From the NCBI GenBank assembly GCA_009738435.1, contig CP046522.1, positions 3,503,249 through 3,567,248 of the forward strand: DNA of 64,000 nucleotides. Direction: 5' to 3'. Below the pieces are notes generated by a model. The model worked only from the letters and a program-made list of their open reading frames with translations. It was not told where the DNA came from and ran no database searches. The translations under genes were made by a program, and so were the position numbers. Positions 1 through 9,271 of the stretch are shown here, one piece after another; positions within the stretch are counted from its first letter, which is position 1; the number at the start of each line of letters is the position of its first letter. This DNA is from Clostridium bovifaecis. GTDB lineage: Bacteria; Bacillota; Clostridia; Clostridiales; Clostridiaceae.

Positions 1-286
1 ATCTATCATGTACATCAGAAAATCCTGCTTTTCCGTGTACTCTTTTAGACATAAGTCTTCCTGCAATGGTTACAGTTTTGCCTTCAAGTTCATCATAATT
101 GTTTTTGATTTCTTCTGATGTATGAGTTCTTTCAATTTTGTACACATCAAAAGGATCTTTACCTATCTCTTGAAGTGCAGTTAGCTTTTGTCTTCTTTCC
201 TTTATTAGTCCATTAAATTCCGCCTCTTGCTTCGCTTCTAACTTCTGTTGCTTAATCTCTTCCTTTGTCAATTGCTTTTCCGCCAT
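1..286 (-). CDS. lysS: Lysyl-tRNA synthetase, N-terminal part (cut by window edge)
   Basis: Class II lysyl-tRNA synthetase charges tRNA-Lys in the cytoplasm. Only the first 95 codons are present; the gene runs off the left edge. The start is the ATG at 286-284 behind a GGAGGG Shine-Dalgarno site. Residues 1-60 are a charged Lys/Glu/Gln-rich N-terminal helix. From about residue 67 the OB-fold anticodon-binding domain begins, with the family motif GRLMSKRVHGKAGFSD. It lies downstream of greA on the same strand, 46 bp away, the usual greA-lysS arrangement of Firmicutes, so the two are probably co-transcribed. Confidence 0.93.
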   Translation of the reverse strand, partial: MAEKQLTKEEIKQQKLEAKQEAEFNGLIKERRQKLTALQEIGKDPFDVYKIERTHTSEEIKNNYDELEGKTVTIAGRLMSKRVHGKAGFSDVHDR

Positions 287-332
287 TAGAACATCCCTCC
301 GTTTATTCAGTTGTTATTCTTTGTACATATCA

Positions 333-812
333 TTAGATTCTAATATCTAATATTGCAAATTTACTAACTCCATCTGGTACTGGCACATCAACTATATCTC
401 CAATTTTTTTGCCTATAAGCGCCTTACCAACTGGAGATTCATTTGATATTTTATTTTCTAATGGATCTGCTTCTGCAGAACCTACTATATGGAATTCTAT
501 TTCTTCATCAAATTCATAATCTTTTACCTTTACATGAGAACCAACACTTACGCTTTCCACTGATATTTCACTTTCATCAACCACATTTGCATTTCTTAGC
601 ATGTTTTCAAGTTGCACTATTCTTCCTTCAACAAAAGCTTGTTCATTTTTAGCTTCATCATACTCTGAGTTTTCACTTAAATCCCCATAAGAAAGTGCTA
701 CCTTTATTTTTTCAGTTATTTCTCTTCTTTTAACTGTTTTTAAATATTCTAATTCATCTTCTAATTTCTTTACGCCTTCAGCAGTCATGATATATTTCTT
801 TGAATCACTCAT
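333..812 (-). CDS. greA: Transcription elongation factor GreA
   Basis: GreA enters the RNA polymerase secondary channel and stimulates cleavage of backtracked transcripts. The 159-residue product has the usual length: an N-terminal antiparallel coiled coil (about residues 5-75) with the acidic tip motif [14 protein letters not shown] (42-55), then an FKBP-like C-terminal domain ending in [13 protein letters not shown]. The ATG start follows AGGGGAG. It lies just upstream of lysS on the same strand. A 286-bp AT-rich gap separates it from dusB upstream; I see no gene in that gap. Confidence 0.96.
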   Translation of the reverse strand: MSDSKKYIMTAEGVKKLEDELEYLKTVKRREITEKIKVALSYGDLSENSEYDEAKNEQAFVEGRIVQLENMLRNANVVDESEISVESVSVGSHVKVKDYEFDEEIEFHIVGSAEADPLENKISNESPVGKALIGKKIGDIVDVPVPDGVSKFAILDIRI

Positions 813-1098
813 TTTTTACTCCCCTTTTAACTATAATTTATAGAATTTATCACGCCATTGACATGCAACTATTTAAGTTATTATAAAACAGCACCTTTCT
901 AATGTCAACACAGATATTCTATTTTTTTCCATGTGATATTATACATATACTTTCCGATAGTTTTATATTACATTTTCGCAAAAACATTGTATATTTATCT
1001 TTAGTCTTTACTATGACTCTATTCATTATTTACATTAATTTATTATTTATGCAATAGGTTTATCATAATTGATAAAGATTTAAATGTAGTAAGCAAAA

Positions 1099-2076
1099 TT
1101 ATAAACACATTGTTCCCAATGTTTCTTTATAGTCATATAATATTTTAAATACTTTATCACTATCTTTTTCTACATTAATCTTGTTTTTTATCTCTGTACA
1201 ATTCTTTATTCCTTTTACATACCAAGCAATGTGTTTTCTCATTTCTCTTACTGCTTTATTCTCTCCATGATACTCTATAGCAAGCTTTAAGTGCCTAATA
1301 CACATATCTATCTTTTCGGAATCGCTAGGGTAGATAATCTCTTCATTCTTTAAAGCAGAACTTATTTGATTAAAAATCCACGGATTTCCCATAGCTCCTC
1401 TAGCTACCATTATTCCATCACATTTTGTTAGTCGCTCAAGCTCAAGTGCATCTTCAGCAGAGAATACATCTCCATTACCTATTACCGGTATTTTTACCGC
1501 TTCTTTTACTTTTTTTATTATATCCCAATCAGCTTTTCCTTCATACATTTGAGCCCTTGTTCTTCCATGAACAGTTAAAGCGTCTGCCCCAGCCTGCTCC
1601 ATTTCTTTTGCAAAATCTACAGCATTGATGTTATTCTCATCAAAGCCTTTTCTAAACTTAACAGTTATAGGTTTCTTTGAAGCCTTTTTCATTTCTGTTA
1701 CTATTTCGGCTGCTAGCCTTGAATTTTTCATAAGGGCAGAGCCTTCCCCATTTTTAACTATTTTAGGTGCTGGGCATCCCATATTAATATCGATTATGCA
1801 TACATTCTCATCTTCATTCAACATTTCACAGGCTTTTGCCATAATCATAGGGTCACTCCCAAATATCTGAGCAGCTACTGGCTTCTCTTCTTCACTAAGT
1901 CTTAATAATTCCTTTGTATTTTTGCTATCATAGTACATTCCCTTAGCACTCACCATTTCAGTATATACTAATCCACATCCCATCTCTTTACAAAGACCTC
2001 TAAAAGCTATATCTGTAACTCCAGCCATTGGAGCTAGGAATACACTGTTTTTAAATTCTAAAACTCCTATTTTCAT
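1099..2076 (-). CDS. dusB: tRNA-dihydrouridine synthase DusB
   Basis: FMN-dependent enzyme that reduces uridine to dihydrouridine in the tRNA D-loop. The 325-residue protein has the TIM-barrel FMN signature APMAGVTDIAFR (15-26), the catalytic cysteine C101 in NMGCPAPK, and the HGRTR and NGDV phosphate/FMN-binding segments. The ATG start follows AGGGG. It is 9 bp downstream of coaX, so the two are probably one transcript. The length and complete motif set argue against a pseudogene. Confidence 0.95.
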   Translation of the reverse strand: MKIGVLEFKNSVFLAPMAGVTDIAFRGLCKEMGCGLVYTEMVSAKGMYYDSKNTKELLRLSEEEKPVAAQIFGSDPMIMAKACEMLNEDENVCIIDINMGCPAPKIVKNGEGSALMKNSRLAAEIVTEMKKASKKPITVKFRKGFDENNINAVDFAKEMEQAGADALTVHGRTRAQMYEGKADWDIIKKVKEAVKIPVIGNGDVFSAEDALELERLTKCDGIMVARGAMGNPWIFNQISSALKNEEIIYPSDSEKIDMCIRHLKLAIEYHGENKAVREMRKHIAWYVKGIKNCTEIKNKINVEKDSDKVFKILYDYKETLGTMCL

Positions 2077-2084
2077 TTAAACCC

Positions 2085-2864
2085 CTACTCTTTGTTTTTT
2101 TCGTAGATAATTCTAAGTCCTTCTAAGGTTATAAATGGACTAACCTCATCTATAGTCTTAGATTCCTCAGCTATAAGACCAGCAAGTCCTCCTGTAGCCA
2201 CTACATAAGGTTCTTCTTCTCCTAAAGCCATCATTTCTTCCTTCATCTTTTCAACTATATAATCAACTTGACCAATATATCCATAAATTATACCTGATTG
2301 CATACTGGAAATAGTGTTTTTACATATTACATGAGAAGGTTTTGTGAGTTCTATCCTTGGAAGCTTAGCTGCTTTTTCAAATAAAGCATCTGCTGAAATC
2401 TTTATTCCTGGGCATATTGCTCCACCCAAATAATCTCCTTTTTTAGTTACAGCACAATAAGTTGTAGCAGTTCCAAAGTCTATTATTACAAGAGATCTCT
2501 TATATATTTCATGTGCCGCTACCGCATTAACTATTCTATCTGCTCCAACTGATTTAGGATTATCATATTTTATATTTATTCCAGTCTTTACTCCTGGTCC
2601 AACAACTATTGGATTTACTTTGAAATACTTTCTTATCATGTGCTCAATTGAATACATAATGTTAGGTACTACAGAAGATATTATAACTCCTTCTATATCC
2701 TTAGGGTCTATATTATTATGAGAGAATAACTTTAATACTTGTATACCGTATTCATCAGCTGTTCTTTTTGCATCTGTTCCTATTCTGCATTCCACAATAA
2801 GTTCTGTACCTTTGTAGATTCCTAGGACTATATTTGTATTCCCTGCATCTAAAACAAATATCAC
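2085..2864 (-). CDS. coaX: Type III pantothenate kinase
   Basis: CoaX phosphorylates pantothenate in the first step of coenzyme A synthesis and is insensitive to CoA feedback. I choose the GTG at 2864, nine bases behind AAGGAG, giving 259 residues, the normal family length. The longer open frame up to 2945 runs through the upstream terminator hairpin and adds an unrelated extension. ASKHA-fold motifs are visible: [12 protein letters not shown] at the N terminus, [11 protein letters not shown] in the middle and [10 protein letters not shown]. CoA supply fits the CoA-thioester genes elsewhere in the window, but there is no direct linkage. Confidence 0.93.
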   Translation of the reverse strand: MIFVLDAGNTNIVLGIYKGTELIVECRIGTDAKRTADEYGIQVLKLFSHNNIDPKDIEGVIISSVVPNIMYSIEHMIRKYFKVNPIVVGPGVKTGINIKYDNPKSVGADRIVNAVAAHEIYKRSLVIIDFGTATTYCAVTKKGDYLGGAICPGIKISADALFEKAAKLPRIELTKPSHVICKNTISSMQSGIIYGYIGQVDYIVEKMKEEMMALGEEEPYVVATGGLAGLIAEESKTIDEVSPFITLEGLRIIYEKNKE

Positions 2865-2890
2865 TATAATACACTCCTTAATAAAATTAT

Positions 2891-2913
2891 AAGAGCAGTA
2901 TAGCACTGCTCTT
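2891..2913 (-). terminator. Terminator hairpin downstream of fhs
   Basis: A perfect 9-bp inverted repeat (AAGAGCAGT / ACTGCTCTT) with a 5-nt loop lies between the fhs stop and the coaX start and is followed on the minus strand by an A/T-rich tract. Its position suggests that it separates the fhs and coaX-dusB transcripts. Confidence 0.65.
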
Positions 2914-2987
2914 TTATTAAAAATACATAGTAGTCTATATAACACTTTAATTTTAACAACTAGTGCTAATTTGTCAAGTAAATTATC

Positions 2988-4658
2988 TTAGAATAGGCCT
3001 TCTATTGTACCATCTTCTAATATATCCATCTTATTAGCTGCTGGGACTTTAGGAAGTCCTGGCATTGTCATTATGTCCCCCGTTAACACTACGATAAATC
3101 CTGCCCCACTTGAAACTCTAACTTCTCCAACTGTTATTTTAAAATCACTCGGCTTTCCTAACAGCGATGGATTGTCTGATAGAGAGTATTGAGTTTTAGC
3201 GATACATATAGGTAGTTTATCCAATTCTAACTTTTCTATATCTTTAATTTGTTTTTCCGCAGATTTACTATACGCTACTCCATCAGCTCCATATATCTCT
3301 CTAGCTATAGTTTCTATCTTCTCTTTTATAGATAGCTCCTTCTCATATAGACATTTAAAGTGGCTTTCTTTTTCTTCAAGCACAGTTATGACTTTATTAG
3401 CAAGATCAATTCCACCTTCTCCGCCATTTTCCCATACTTCTGTAAGAGCAACAGGTACACCTAGTCTTTCACAGAAATCTTCTATATATTGCACTTCATC
3501 CTGGCTGTCTGTTAAGAATTTATTTATAGCAACTACTACAGGAACACCGTACTTATTAATATTTTCTACCTGCTTCTCAAGATTTTCTATCCCCTTTGAT
3601 AGTTTTTCTACATCTGGTTTAGATAATTCATCCTTAGCTGCTCCTCCATGATGTTTTAAGGCCCTTATAGTAGCAACTATTACAATGCAATCAGGGCTTA
3701 ATCCTCCATATCTACATTTTATATCCAGAAACTTTTCCGCTCCTAAATCTGCTCCAAAACCAGCTTCTGTTACTGCATAATCACCTAGTTTTAATGCCAT
3801 CTTTGTTGCAAGTATGCTATTGCATCCATGGGCTATATTAGCAAAAGGTCCACCATGAATTATTGCTGGTGTATTTTCTAATGTTTGAACTAAATTAGGC
3901 TTTATAGCATCTTTCATCAAAAGAGCCATTGCTCCTTGAACCCCTAAATCCTTACAGTATATAGGCTCTCCTTGCAAATTATATGCTACAAGTATATTTC
4001 CAAACTTCTCTTTAAGCTCCATTAAGCTATTTGATAGACAAAGAATAGCCATAATTTCAGAAGCTACGGTAATCATGAAACCATCTTCTCTTAAAAATCC
4101 ATTTGCTTTTCCGCCCATTCCTACTACTATTTCACGCAGTGCCCTATCATTCATATCCATAACTCTTTTAAATATGATTCTTCTAGCATCTATTCCAAGA
4201 GCATTTCCTTGATGTATATGGTTATCTATAGCTGCTGCTAAAAGGTTGTTTGCTGATGTTATCGCATGCATATCTCCGGTAAAATGCAAATTAATATCTT
4301 CCATAGGAACAACTTGAGAATATCCCCCTCCTGCTGCTCCTCCTTTTACCCCAAACACTGGTCCGAGAGATGGTTCTCTTAAAGCAATAACAGCATTTTT
4401 ATTTAATTTACAAAACGCCTGCCCCAATCCTACAGTTACTGTAGACTTACCTTCTCCAGCTGGAGTTGGATTTATAGCAGTTACTAATATAAGCTTGCCA
4501 TCCTTATCTTTCTGCTTTCTTTTTAATACATCTAAAGATATCTTACACTTGTATTTTCCGTAGAGTTCTATATCCTCTTCATCTAAGCCTATCTTTTTAG
4601 CTATATCTACTATTTTATCCATCTTAGCACTTTGTGCAATTTCAATATCACTTTTCAT
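2988..4658 (-). CDS. fhs: Formate--tetrahydrofolate ligase
   Basis: ATP-dependent enzyme making 10-formyl-tetrahydrofolate from formate. It feeds purine synthesis, formyl-methionyl-tRNA and, in acetogens, the methyl branch of the Wood-Ljungdahl pathway. The 556-residue protein has the standard length. It carries the phosphate-binding loop TPAGEGKST (about 65-73), [27 protein letters not shown] and the C-terminal [16 protein letters not shown]. The ATG start follows AGGGG. It appears to be a single gene with its own terminator. Nothing here shows whether the organism is acetogenic. Confidence 0.97.
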   Translation of the reverse strand: MKSDIEIAQSAKMDKIVDIAKKIGLDEEDIELYGKYKCKISLDVLKRKQKDKDGKLILVTAINPTPAGEGKSTVTVGLGQAFCKLNKNAVIALREPSLGPVFGVKGGAAGGGYSQVVPMEDINLHFTGDMHAITSANNLLAAAIDNHIHQGNALGIDARRIIFKRVMDMNDRALREIVVGMGGKANGFLREDGFMITVASEIMAILCLSNSLMELKEKFGNILVAYNLQGEPIYCKDLGVQGAMALLMKDAIKPNLVQTLENTPAIIHGGPFANIAHGCNSILATKMALKLGDYAVTEAGFGADLGAEKFLDIKCRYGGLSPDCIVIVATIRALKHHGGAAKDELSKPDVEKLSKGIENLEKQVENINKYGVPVVVAINKFLTDSQDEVQYIEDFCERLGVPVALTEVWENGGEGGIDLANKVITVLEEKESHFKCLYEKELSIKEKIETIAREIYGADGVAYSKSAEKQIKDIEKLELDKLPICIAKTQYSLSDNPSLLGKPSDFKITVGEVRVSSGAGFIVVLTGDIMTMPGLPKVPAANKMDILEDGTIEGLF

Positions 4659-4683
4659 TTTATAGCACCCCTTTATAAAAACT

Positions 4684-4722
4684 AACAGGAATATACCATA
4701 TGATTTTATAGTACTTCCTGTT
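4684..4722 (-). terminator. Terminator hairpin downstream of the thioesterase gene
   Basis: Inverted repeat AACAGGAA / TTCCTGTT with an AT-rich loop, followed on the minus strand by a T-rich tract. It lies 7 bp past the stop of the gene at 4729-5115. Confidence 0.5.
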
Positions 4723-4728
4723 TAATTA

Positions 4729-5115
4729 TTACTTTTGAATTTTTTTAATAAACTGCTCTTTTTCTACTATATATCTAATATGTGTTGCTTCGCCAATTTT
4801 AGCTACTTCATCATAAGCTTCCACTTCAAATGTTAATTTCTTTCCTTCTACCTTTTTTAGTACAGATTCGCATCTAACTTTCATCCCAATAGGAGTTGCC
4901 TTCATATGTTTTACATTAATCTCTATCCCAACTGTGGCATAGCCTTCTGGCAAATTATCCTTAATACTAGTTTGAGCAGTATTCTCCATTAAAGCAACCA
5001 TAGCCGGAGTTGCAAAAACATCAACTAATCCAGACCCTATTTTCGCTGCTGAATGTTCATCTGCAACAACCATTTCTATAATACCTTTAGTTCCTTCATG
5101 TACATTAAATTCCAT
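4729..5115 (-). CDS. FlK-like hotdog-fold thioesterase
   Basis: Small hotdog-fold protein of 128 residues, probably an acyl-CoA thioesterase. It aligns by eye with fluoroacetyl-CoA thioesterase Fl[14 protein letters not shown] corresponds to the FlK helix with the catalytic Glu, and [10 protein letters not shown] to the segment with the catalytic His. The real substrate is unknown; in clostridia such proteins are generally housekeeping thioesterases rather than fluoroacetate resistance factors. It is a single gene between fhs and ftsH with flanking hairpins on both sides. ATG start with a GGGTGATAGT-type ribosome site. Confidence 0.75.
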   Translation of the reverse strand: MEFNVHEGTKGIIEMVVADEHSAAKIGSGLVDVFATPAMVALMENTAQTSIKDNLPEGYATVGIEINVKHMKATPIGMKVRCESVLKKVEGKKLTFEVEAYDEVAKIGEATHIRYIVEKEQFIKKIQK

Positions 5116-5202
5116 ACTATCACCCTTTCAGAGAATTAGGAAAACCACTAAAATTATTAGAATTTTCCTCCAATACTCATAATTATAATTAAAAACAAAC
5201 AA

Positions 5203-5236
5203 AAAGTATAGGGTTTATGCTAAAACTCTATACTTT
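5203..5236 (-). terminator. Terminator of the hpt-ftsH transcript
   Basis: Near-perfect hairpin AAAGTATAG..GTTT / AAAC..CTATACTTT followed by TTTTG on the minus strand, 17 bp downstream of the ftsH stop. Confidence 0.75.
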
Positions 5237-5252
5237 CTGCTCTCATAATCTA

Positions 5253-7139
5253 TTATATTTCTTCAATATTTTTGTTTTCATCTATTTCTACAGCTTCAGA
5301 TGTATCAACAGCTTCTTCACCTACTGTAGGTCGTCCTTCTACTATGGCATTAAATTCCTCTCCACTTATCTTTTCTTTATCAAGAAGAACCTTAGCTACA
5401 GCATGAAGCTTATTTATATTATCTTTTAATATTTGCTCTGCCTTTTCATAAGCCTCATCTACTAAGGCTTTTACTTCCTTATCTATTTCAAATGCAACTT
5501 CTTCGCTATAATCTTTAGCTTTTGCAAAATCTCTACCAATGAATACTTCGTCATGCCCACTACCGAAGGTTATAGTACCTAATTTTTCACTCATGCCGAA
5601 CTCCATAACCATTTTCCTTGCAACGGTTGATACTCTTTGTATATCATTTGAAGCTCCTGTACTTATGTCTCCTATAACCAAATGTTCTGCTACTCTTCCG
5701 CCTAAAAGACCTACCATCTCATCTTTTAACTTCGATTTAGATGTATAAGCTGCATCTTTCTCTGGAAGATGCATTGTATATCCACCAGCCATGCCTCTTG
5801 GAATTATACTGATTTCATGAACAGGGTCTGCATGAGGGGAGAATTTCATAACTATAGCGTGACCTGCTTCGTGATATGCGGTAAGCTTTCTATCTTCTTC
5901 ATCCACAACTCTGCTCTTTTTCTCAGGGCCTGCAATAACTCTCGTTACAGCTTCTTCGAGTTCATCCATACCTATCTGTTTCTTATTATTTCTAACTGAA
6001 AGTAGTGCAGCTTCATTCATCAGATTTTCAAGGTCAGCACCTACAAAACCAGGAGTCCTTTTAGCAAGAACTTTAAGGTCAACCTCATCAGATAAAGGCT
6101 TATTTTTTACATGAACCTTTAGGATTTCTTCTCTACCTTTTACATCTGGTGCTCCAACTAAGATTTGTCTATCAAATCTACCTGGTCTCAGTAAAGCCCT
6201 ATCTAATATATCTGGTCTATTAGTTGCAGCAACTAATATTATACCTTCATTAACTCCAAAGCCATCCATCTCAACTAGCAATTGATTTAAGGTCTGTTCT
6301 CTCTCATCATGTCCGCCGCCAAGACCTGCTCCTCTTTGTCTTCCAACTGCATCTATCTCGTCTATGAATATTATACATGGCGAATTTTTCTTAGCTTGCT
6401 CAAATAAGTCTCTTACTCTTGATGCACCTACACCAACAAACATTTCAACGAAATCTGAACCAGATATACTGAAGAATGGAACTCCAGCTTCTCCTGCAAC
6501 AGCTTTAGCCAATAAAGTTTTTCCTGTTCCTGGAGGGCCAACAAGAAGTACTCCTTTTGGAATCCTTGCACCCATTTCTAGGTATCTTCTGGGGTTTTTT
6601 AAGAAATCAACTATTTCTTCTAGTTCACCCTTTTCTTCATCAGCACCTGCTACTTCCTTGAAGGTTACCTTTTGTTTATCTGGACTTGCTAACTTTGCAC
6701 GGCTTTTCCCAAAGTTCATGACTCCTCTGCTGCCGCCACCACCTTGTGATTGCTGCATGAACATAAACCAAAAACCTACAAGCATAAGTATTAAAATTAT
6801 AGTTGGCAGCCAATTTATCCATACAGGCATTGATGTTGGGGGTTCAAATCTAACCTCCACTGTAGGATTAGGGTTATTTACCATTACATCTTCTATTAAT
6901 AACGCTTGAGGAACTGATAACTCAAATTGGGTTTTATTCTGATCTCTAAGCTCTCCAATAACAGTTCTTCCATCTTGATTTATTTGAATTCTAGAAATTT
7001 TATTTTCAACCCAGTATTGCTTAAATTGATTATATGATATTACTCCTGCATTCTTATTAGTTTCAACTAACGCTAATGCGGCTAACACCACAAGCACCAA
7101 TACTATTATCCAGGCCGTAGCACTTGAAACTTTTTTCAC
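5253..7139 (-). CDS. ftsH: ATP-dependent zinc metalloprotease FtsH
   Basis: Membrane-anchored AAA+ protease that degrades misfolded membrane proteins and regulators. I prefer the GTG start at 7139, seven bases after a GGGGGG ribosome site, giving 628 residues. Two N-terminal membrane segments (about 5-22 and 108-128) flank an external domain. The AAA domain has Walker A GPPGTGKT and Walker [10 protein letters not shown] with the second region of homology ATNRPDILD. The zinc-protease motif is HEAGH. The Gln/Glu-rich C-terminal tail is normal. The order tilS-hpt-ftsH is conserved across Firmicutes. Confidence 0.96.
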   Translation of the reverse strand: MKKVSSATAWIIVLVLVVLAALALVETNKNAGVISYNQFKQYWVENKISRIQINQDGRTVIGELRDQNKTQFELSVPQALLIEDVMVNNPNPTVEVRFEPPTSMPVWINWLPTIILILMLVGFWFMFMQQSQGGGGSRGVMNFGKSRAKLASPDKQKVTFKEVAGADEEKGELEEIVDFLKNPRRYLEMGARIPKGVLLVGPPGTGKTLLAKAVAGEAGVPFFSISGSDFVEMFVGVGASRVRDLFEQAKKNSPCIIFIDEIDAVGRQRGAGLGGGHDEREQTLNQLLVEMDGFGVNEGIILVAATNRPDILDRALLRPGRFDRQILVGAPDVKGREEILKVHVKNKPLSDEVDLKVLAKRTPGFVGADLENLMNEAALLSVRNNKKQIGMDELEEAVTRVIAGPEKKSRVVDEEDRKLTAYHEAGHAIVMKFSPHADPVHEISIIPRGMAGGYTMHLPEKDAAYTSKSKLKDEMVGLLGGRVAEHLVIGDISTGASNDIQRVSTVARKMVMEFGMSEKLGTITFGSGHDEVFIGRDFAKAKDYSEEVAFEIDKEVKALVDEAYEKAEQILKDNINKLHAVAKVLLDKEKISGEEFNAIVEGRPTVGEEAVDTSEAVEIDENKNIEEI

Positions 7140-7218
7140 ATTAATGCCCCCCATCTTTATGATAGTTTTATACCTGATTTTATCATATCAATTTTTCCTT
7201 TACAATAATACTTATTAT

Positions 7219-7758
7219 TTATTTTTTGTAAACATTCTCTTTTAGTATTCCTACAAAGGGGAGGTTTCTATACTTCTCTGCATAGTCTAATCCGTATCCT
7301 ACTAAAAAGTAATTTGGTACGTTAAAACCTAGATATTTTACATCTATTTCCGCCTCTCTTCTTTCTGGTTTGTTTAAGAGACATGCTATTTCAACACTAG
7401 CAGGATTCTTAGCGCTAAGATACTTTTTGAGGTACTTTAGCGTAATCCCTGAATCCACTATATCCTCAACAATAAGTACATGTTTGTTCTCGATTTCAAA
7501 ATCTAAATCTTTTAGTATTCTGACTACCCCCGAAGTCTCGGTAGAATTGCCATAGCTTGAAACAGCCATAAAATCCATGCTGCAAGAAATTTCTATCTTT
7601 TTCATTAAGTCTGCCATGAATGGAACAGAACCTTTTAATACGCCTACTAATATGAGATCCTTGCCCTTGTAATCCTCACTTATCTCCTGACCTATTTCTT
7701 TAATTCTTTCACCTATTTCCTTCTCAGTAAATAGTACCTTCTCAATGTCGTTTACCAT
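7219..7758 (-). CDS. hpt: Hypoxanthine phosphoribosyltransferase
   Basis: Purine-salvage enzyme converting hypoxanthine or guanine plus PRPP to IMP or GMP. The 179-residue type I phosphoribosyltransferase has the PRPP-binding motif VLIVEDIVDSGITL and the N-terminal GVLKGSVPFMADL loop. The ATG at 7758 overlaps the tilS stop (TGATG), indicating translational coupling; an upstream TTG is possible but unnecessary. The gene probably shares its transcript with tilS and ftsH. Confidence 0.95.
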   Translation of the reverse strand: MVNDIEKVLFTEKEIGERIKEIGQEISEDYKGKDLILVGVLKGSVPFMADLMKKIEISCSMDFMAVSSYGNSTETSGVVRILKDLDFEIENKHVLIVEDIVDSGITLKYLKKYLSAKNPASVEIACLLNKPERREAEIDVKYLGFNVPNYFLVGYGLDYAEKYRNLPFVGILKENVYKK

Positions 7759-9151
7759 CAATTCTTTTCCTCTCTTTCAATTTTAATTTGCAATATATTT
7801 TTACTACTTTTCTCCACCTTAAATTTATCACTCACTCTATAACCAACAATCCAGCCTATTTCATTTCCAAATACCACTAAAGGAATATTATCCCTTCTAT
7901 CCTTTGGAATCTTTAAATCTATAAACAAGTCCTTAAGTTTTTTGCTCCCCTTCATCCCAAGAGGACTAAACTTATCTCCATTCCTCCTAAATCTCAGTTT
8001 TATATCTCCATTTATCTTATCATAATCAAAATATTTTACTAACTTATTTTCAGCAAGATTAAATTCATCTTTATTATTTATTACCTTTAAACTTATATTT
8101 AAGCCCATATCCTTTAATTTATTTTTAGAATTTGGCATCAACTTATACTCTATTTCATTTTTCCCTTCTTCTTCACCTTCGATTATGTATAGATTAATTT
8201 TCCCATAATTATTTAAAACTCTTATTCCATTAGGGAGCATTATTACCTTTCCTGTAGAACCTCTCTGAATATTAATAATATCATAAATATGATCTTTCTC
8301 AAAATTATATAAGCTTCCACTAACTTCTTTTAAAGCCATCCTTATAACTCTAGTCGATAAAGCATCATGTTCCATAAAAATTTCTTCACTAATTACAATT
8401 CTATTTTCTTCCTTTTTACAATATTTTCTAAACTTTTCAAGAGATACTTGTGTTATATAATCATTATCATTTTTATTGTATGAGCCAACCTATTTAGAAC
8501 TTGAACTATATCTGGATTAAAGTTTTTTTCTATATAAGGAATCATCTCTAACCTTATTTTATTTCTAGTATATATATTTTCTAGGTTGGTTTTATCAATC
8601 CTTGGGTTTAGTTTGTTTTCTTCACAATAAGCCTCTATTTCTTTTCTCGATATACTTAGTATAGGCCTTACATATATGCCATCTCTGACAGCTTTTATAC
8701 CTGTTAGCCCTTCCAACCCTGTACCTCGAAACATTCTCATAAGTACTGTTTCTGCTTGATCGTTAGCATTATGTGCTAAAGCAATTTTATTTCCTTCTAT
8801 ATTGTTCAACACTTCTTTAAAAAAGTTATATCTTACTTCTCTTCCAGCCATCTCGGAGGATATACCTCGTTCCTTAGCTATCCTGTTTACATCTTCCCTT
8901 TTAACATAGCACTCTATTCCTAAGCTCTTGCAAAAGTCCTTGACGTAAGCCTCATCTTTGTCAGCTTCTTCTCCTCTTAAACAATGATTTATATGAGCAG
9001 CTACAAGCTTTATTGCTAACTCCTCTTTCAATATATAAAGCAAATGCAAAAGGCAAATAGAGTCTGGTCCTCCAGATACTGCTACAACCACTTTATCTCC
9101 AGCGTTAAACATATCGTTTTCTCTCATTGTATTTATCACTTTATTTATCAA
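7758..9151 (-). CDS. tilS: tRNA(Ile)-lysidine synthase, interrupted by a frameshift
   Basis: TilS converts C34 of tRNA-Ile(CAT) to lysidine so that it reads AUA; it is essential in most bacteria. The TTG start at 9151 follows GGGAGTG. The N-terminal PP-loop ATPase has SGGPDS (26-31). As sequenced the frame stops near 8450. One extra base in the five-T run at 8470-8474 (plus strand) restores a continuous reading, IKNDNDYITQVSLEKF, into the C-terminal substrate-binding domain. The repaired length of 464 residues matches the family. I read this as one gene with a probable sequencing error. Confidence 0.88.
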
Positions 9152-9200
9152 GTAAAACACTCCCACATATTTCTATATTTATTTATTATAACATAAATAT

Positions 9201-9240
9201 AGGCTATGTTTGCAAAAGATATTTTCAAACATAGCTTATA
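9201..9240 (-). terminator. Terminator of spoIIE
   Basis: Long inverted repeat (ATAAGCTATGTTTG / CAAACATAGCCTAT) between the spoIIE stop and the tilS start, followed by an AT-rich tract on the minus strand. Confidence 0.7.
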
Positions 9241-9271
9241 TATTAAATGAATAGATTTACACACATCAGTA

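Noticed and set aside
6364..6909. Open frame of 181 codons on the plus strand
   Set aside because: It is antisense to the AAA domain of ftsH and mirrors its codons. No ribosome site and no recognisable domain.
5253..7154. Upstream ATG at 7154 as the ftsH start
   Set aside because: It lies within the GGGGGG ribosome site that serves the GTG at 7139, and nothing resembling a ribosome site precedes it.
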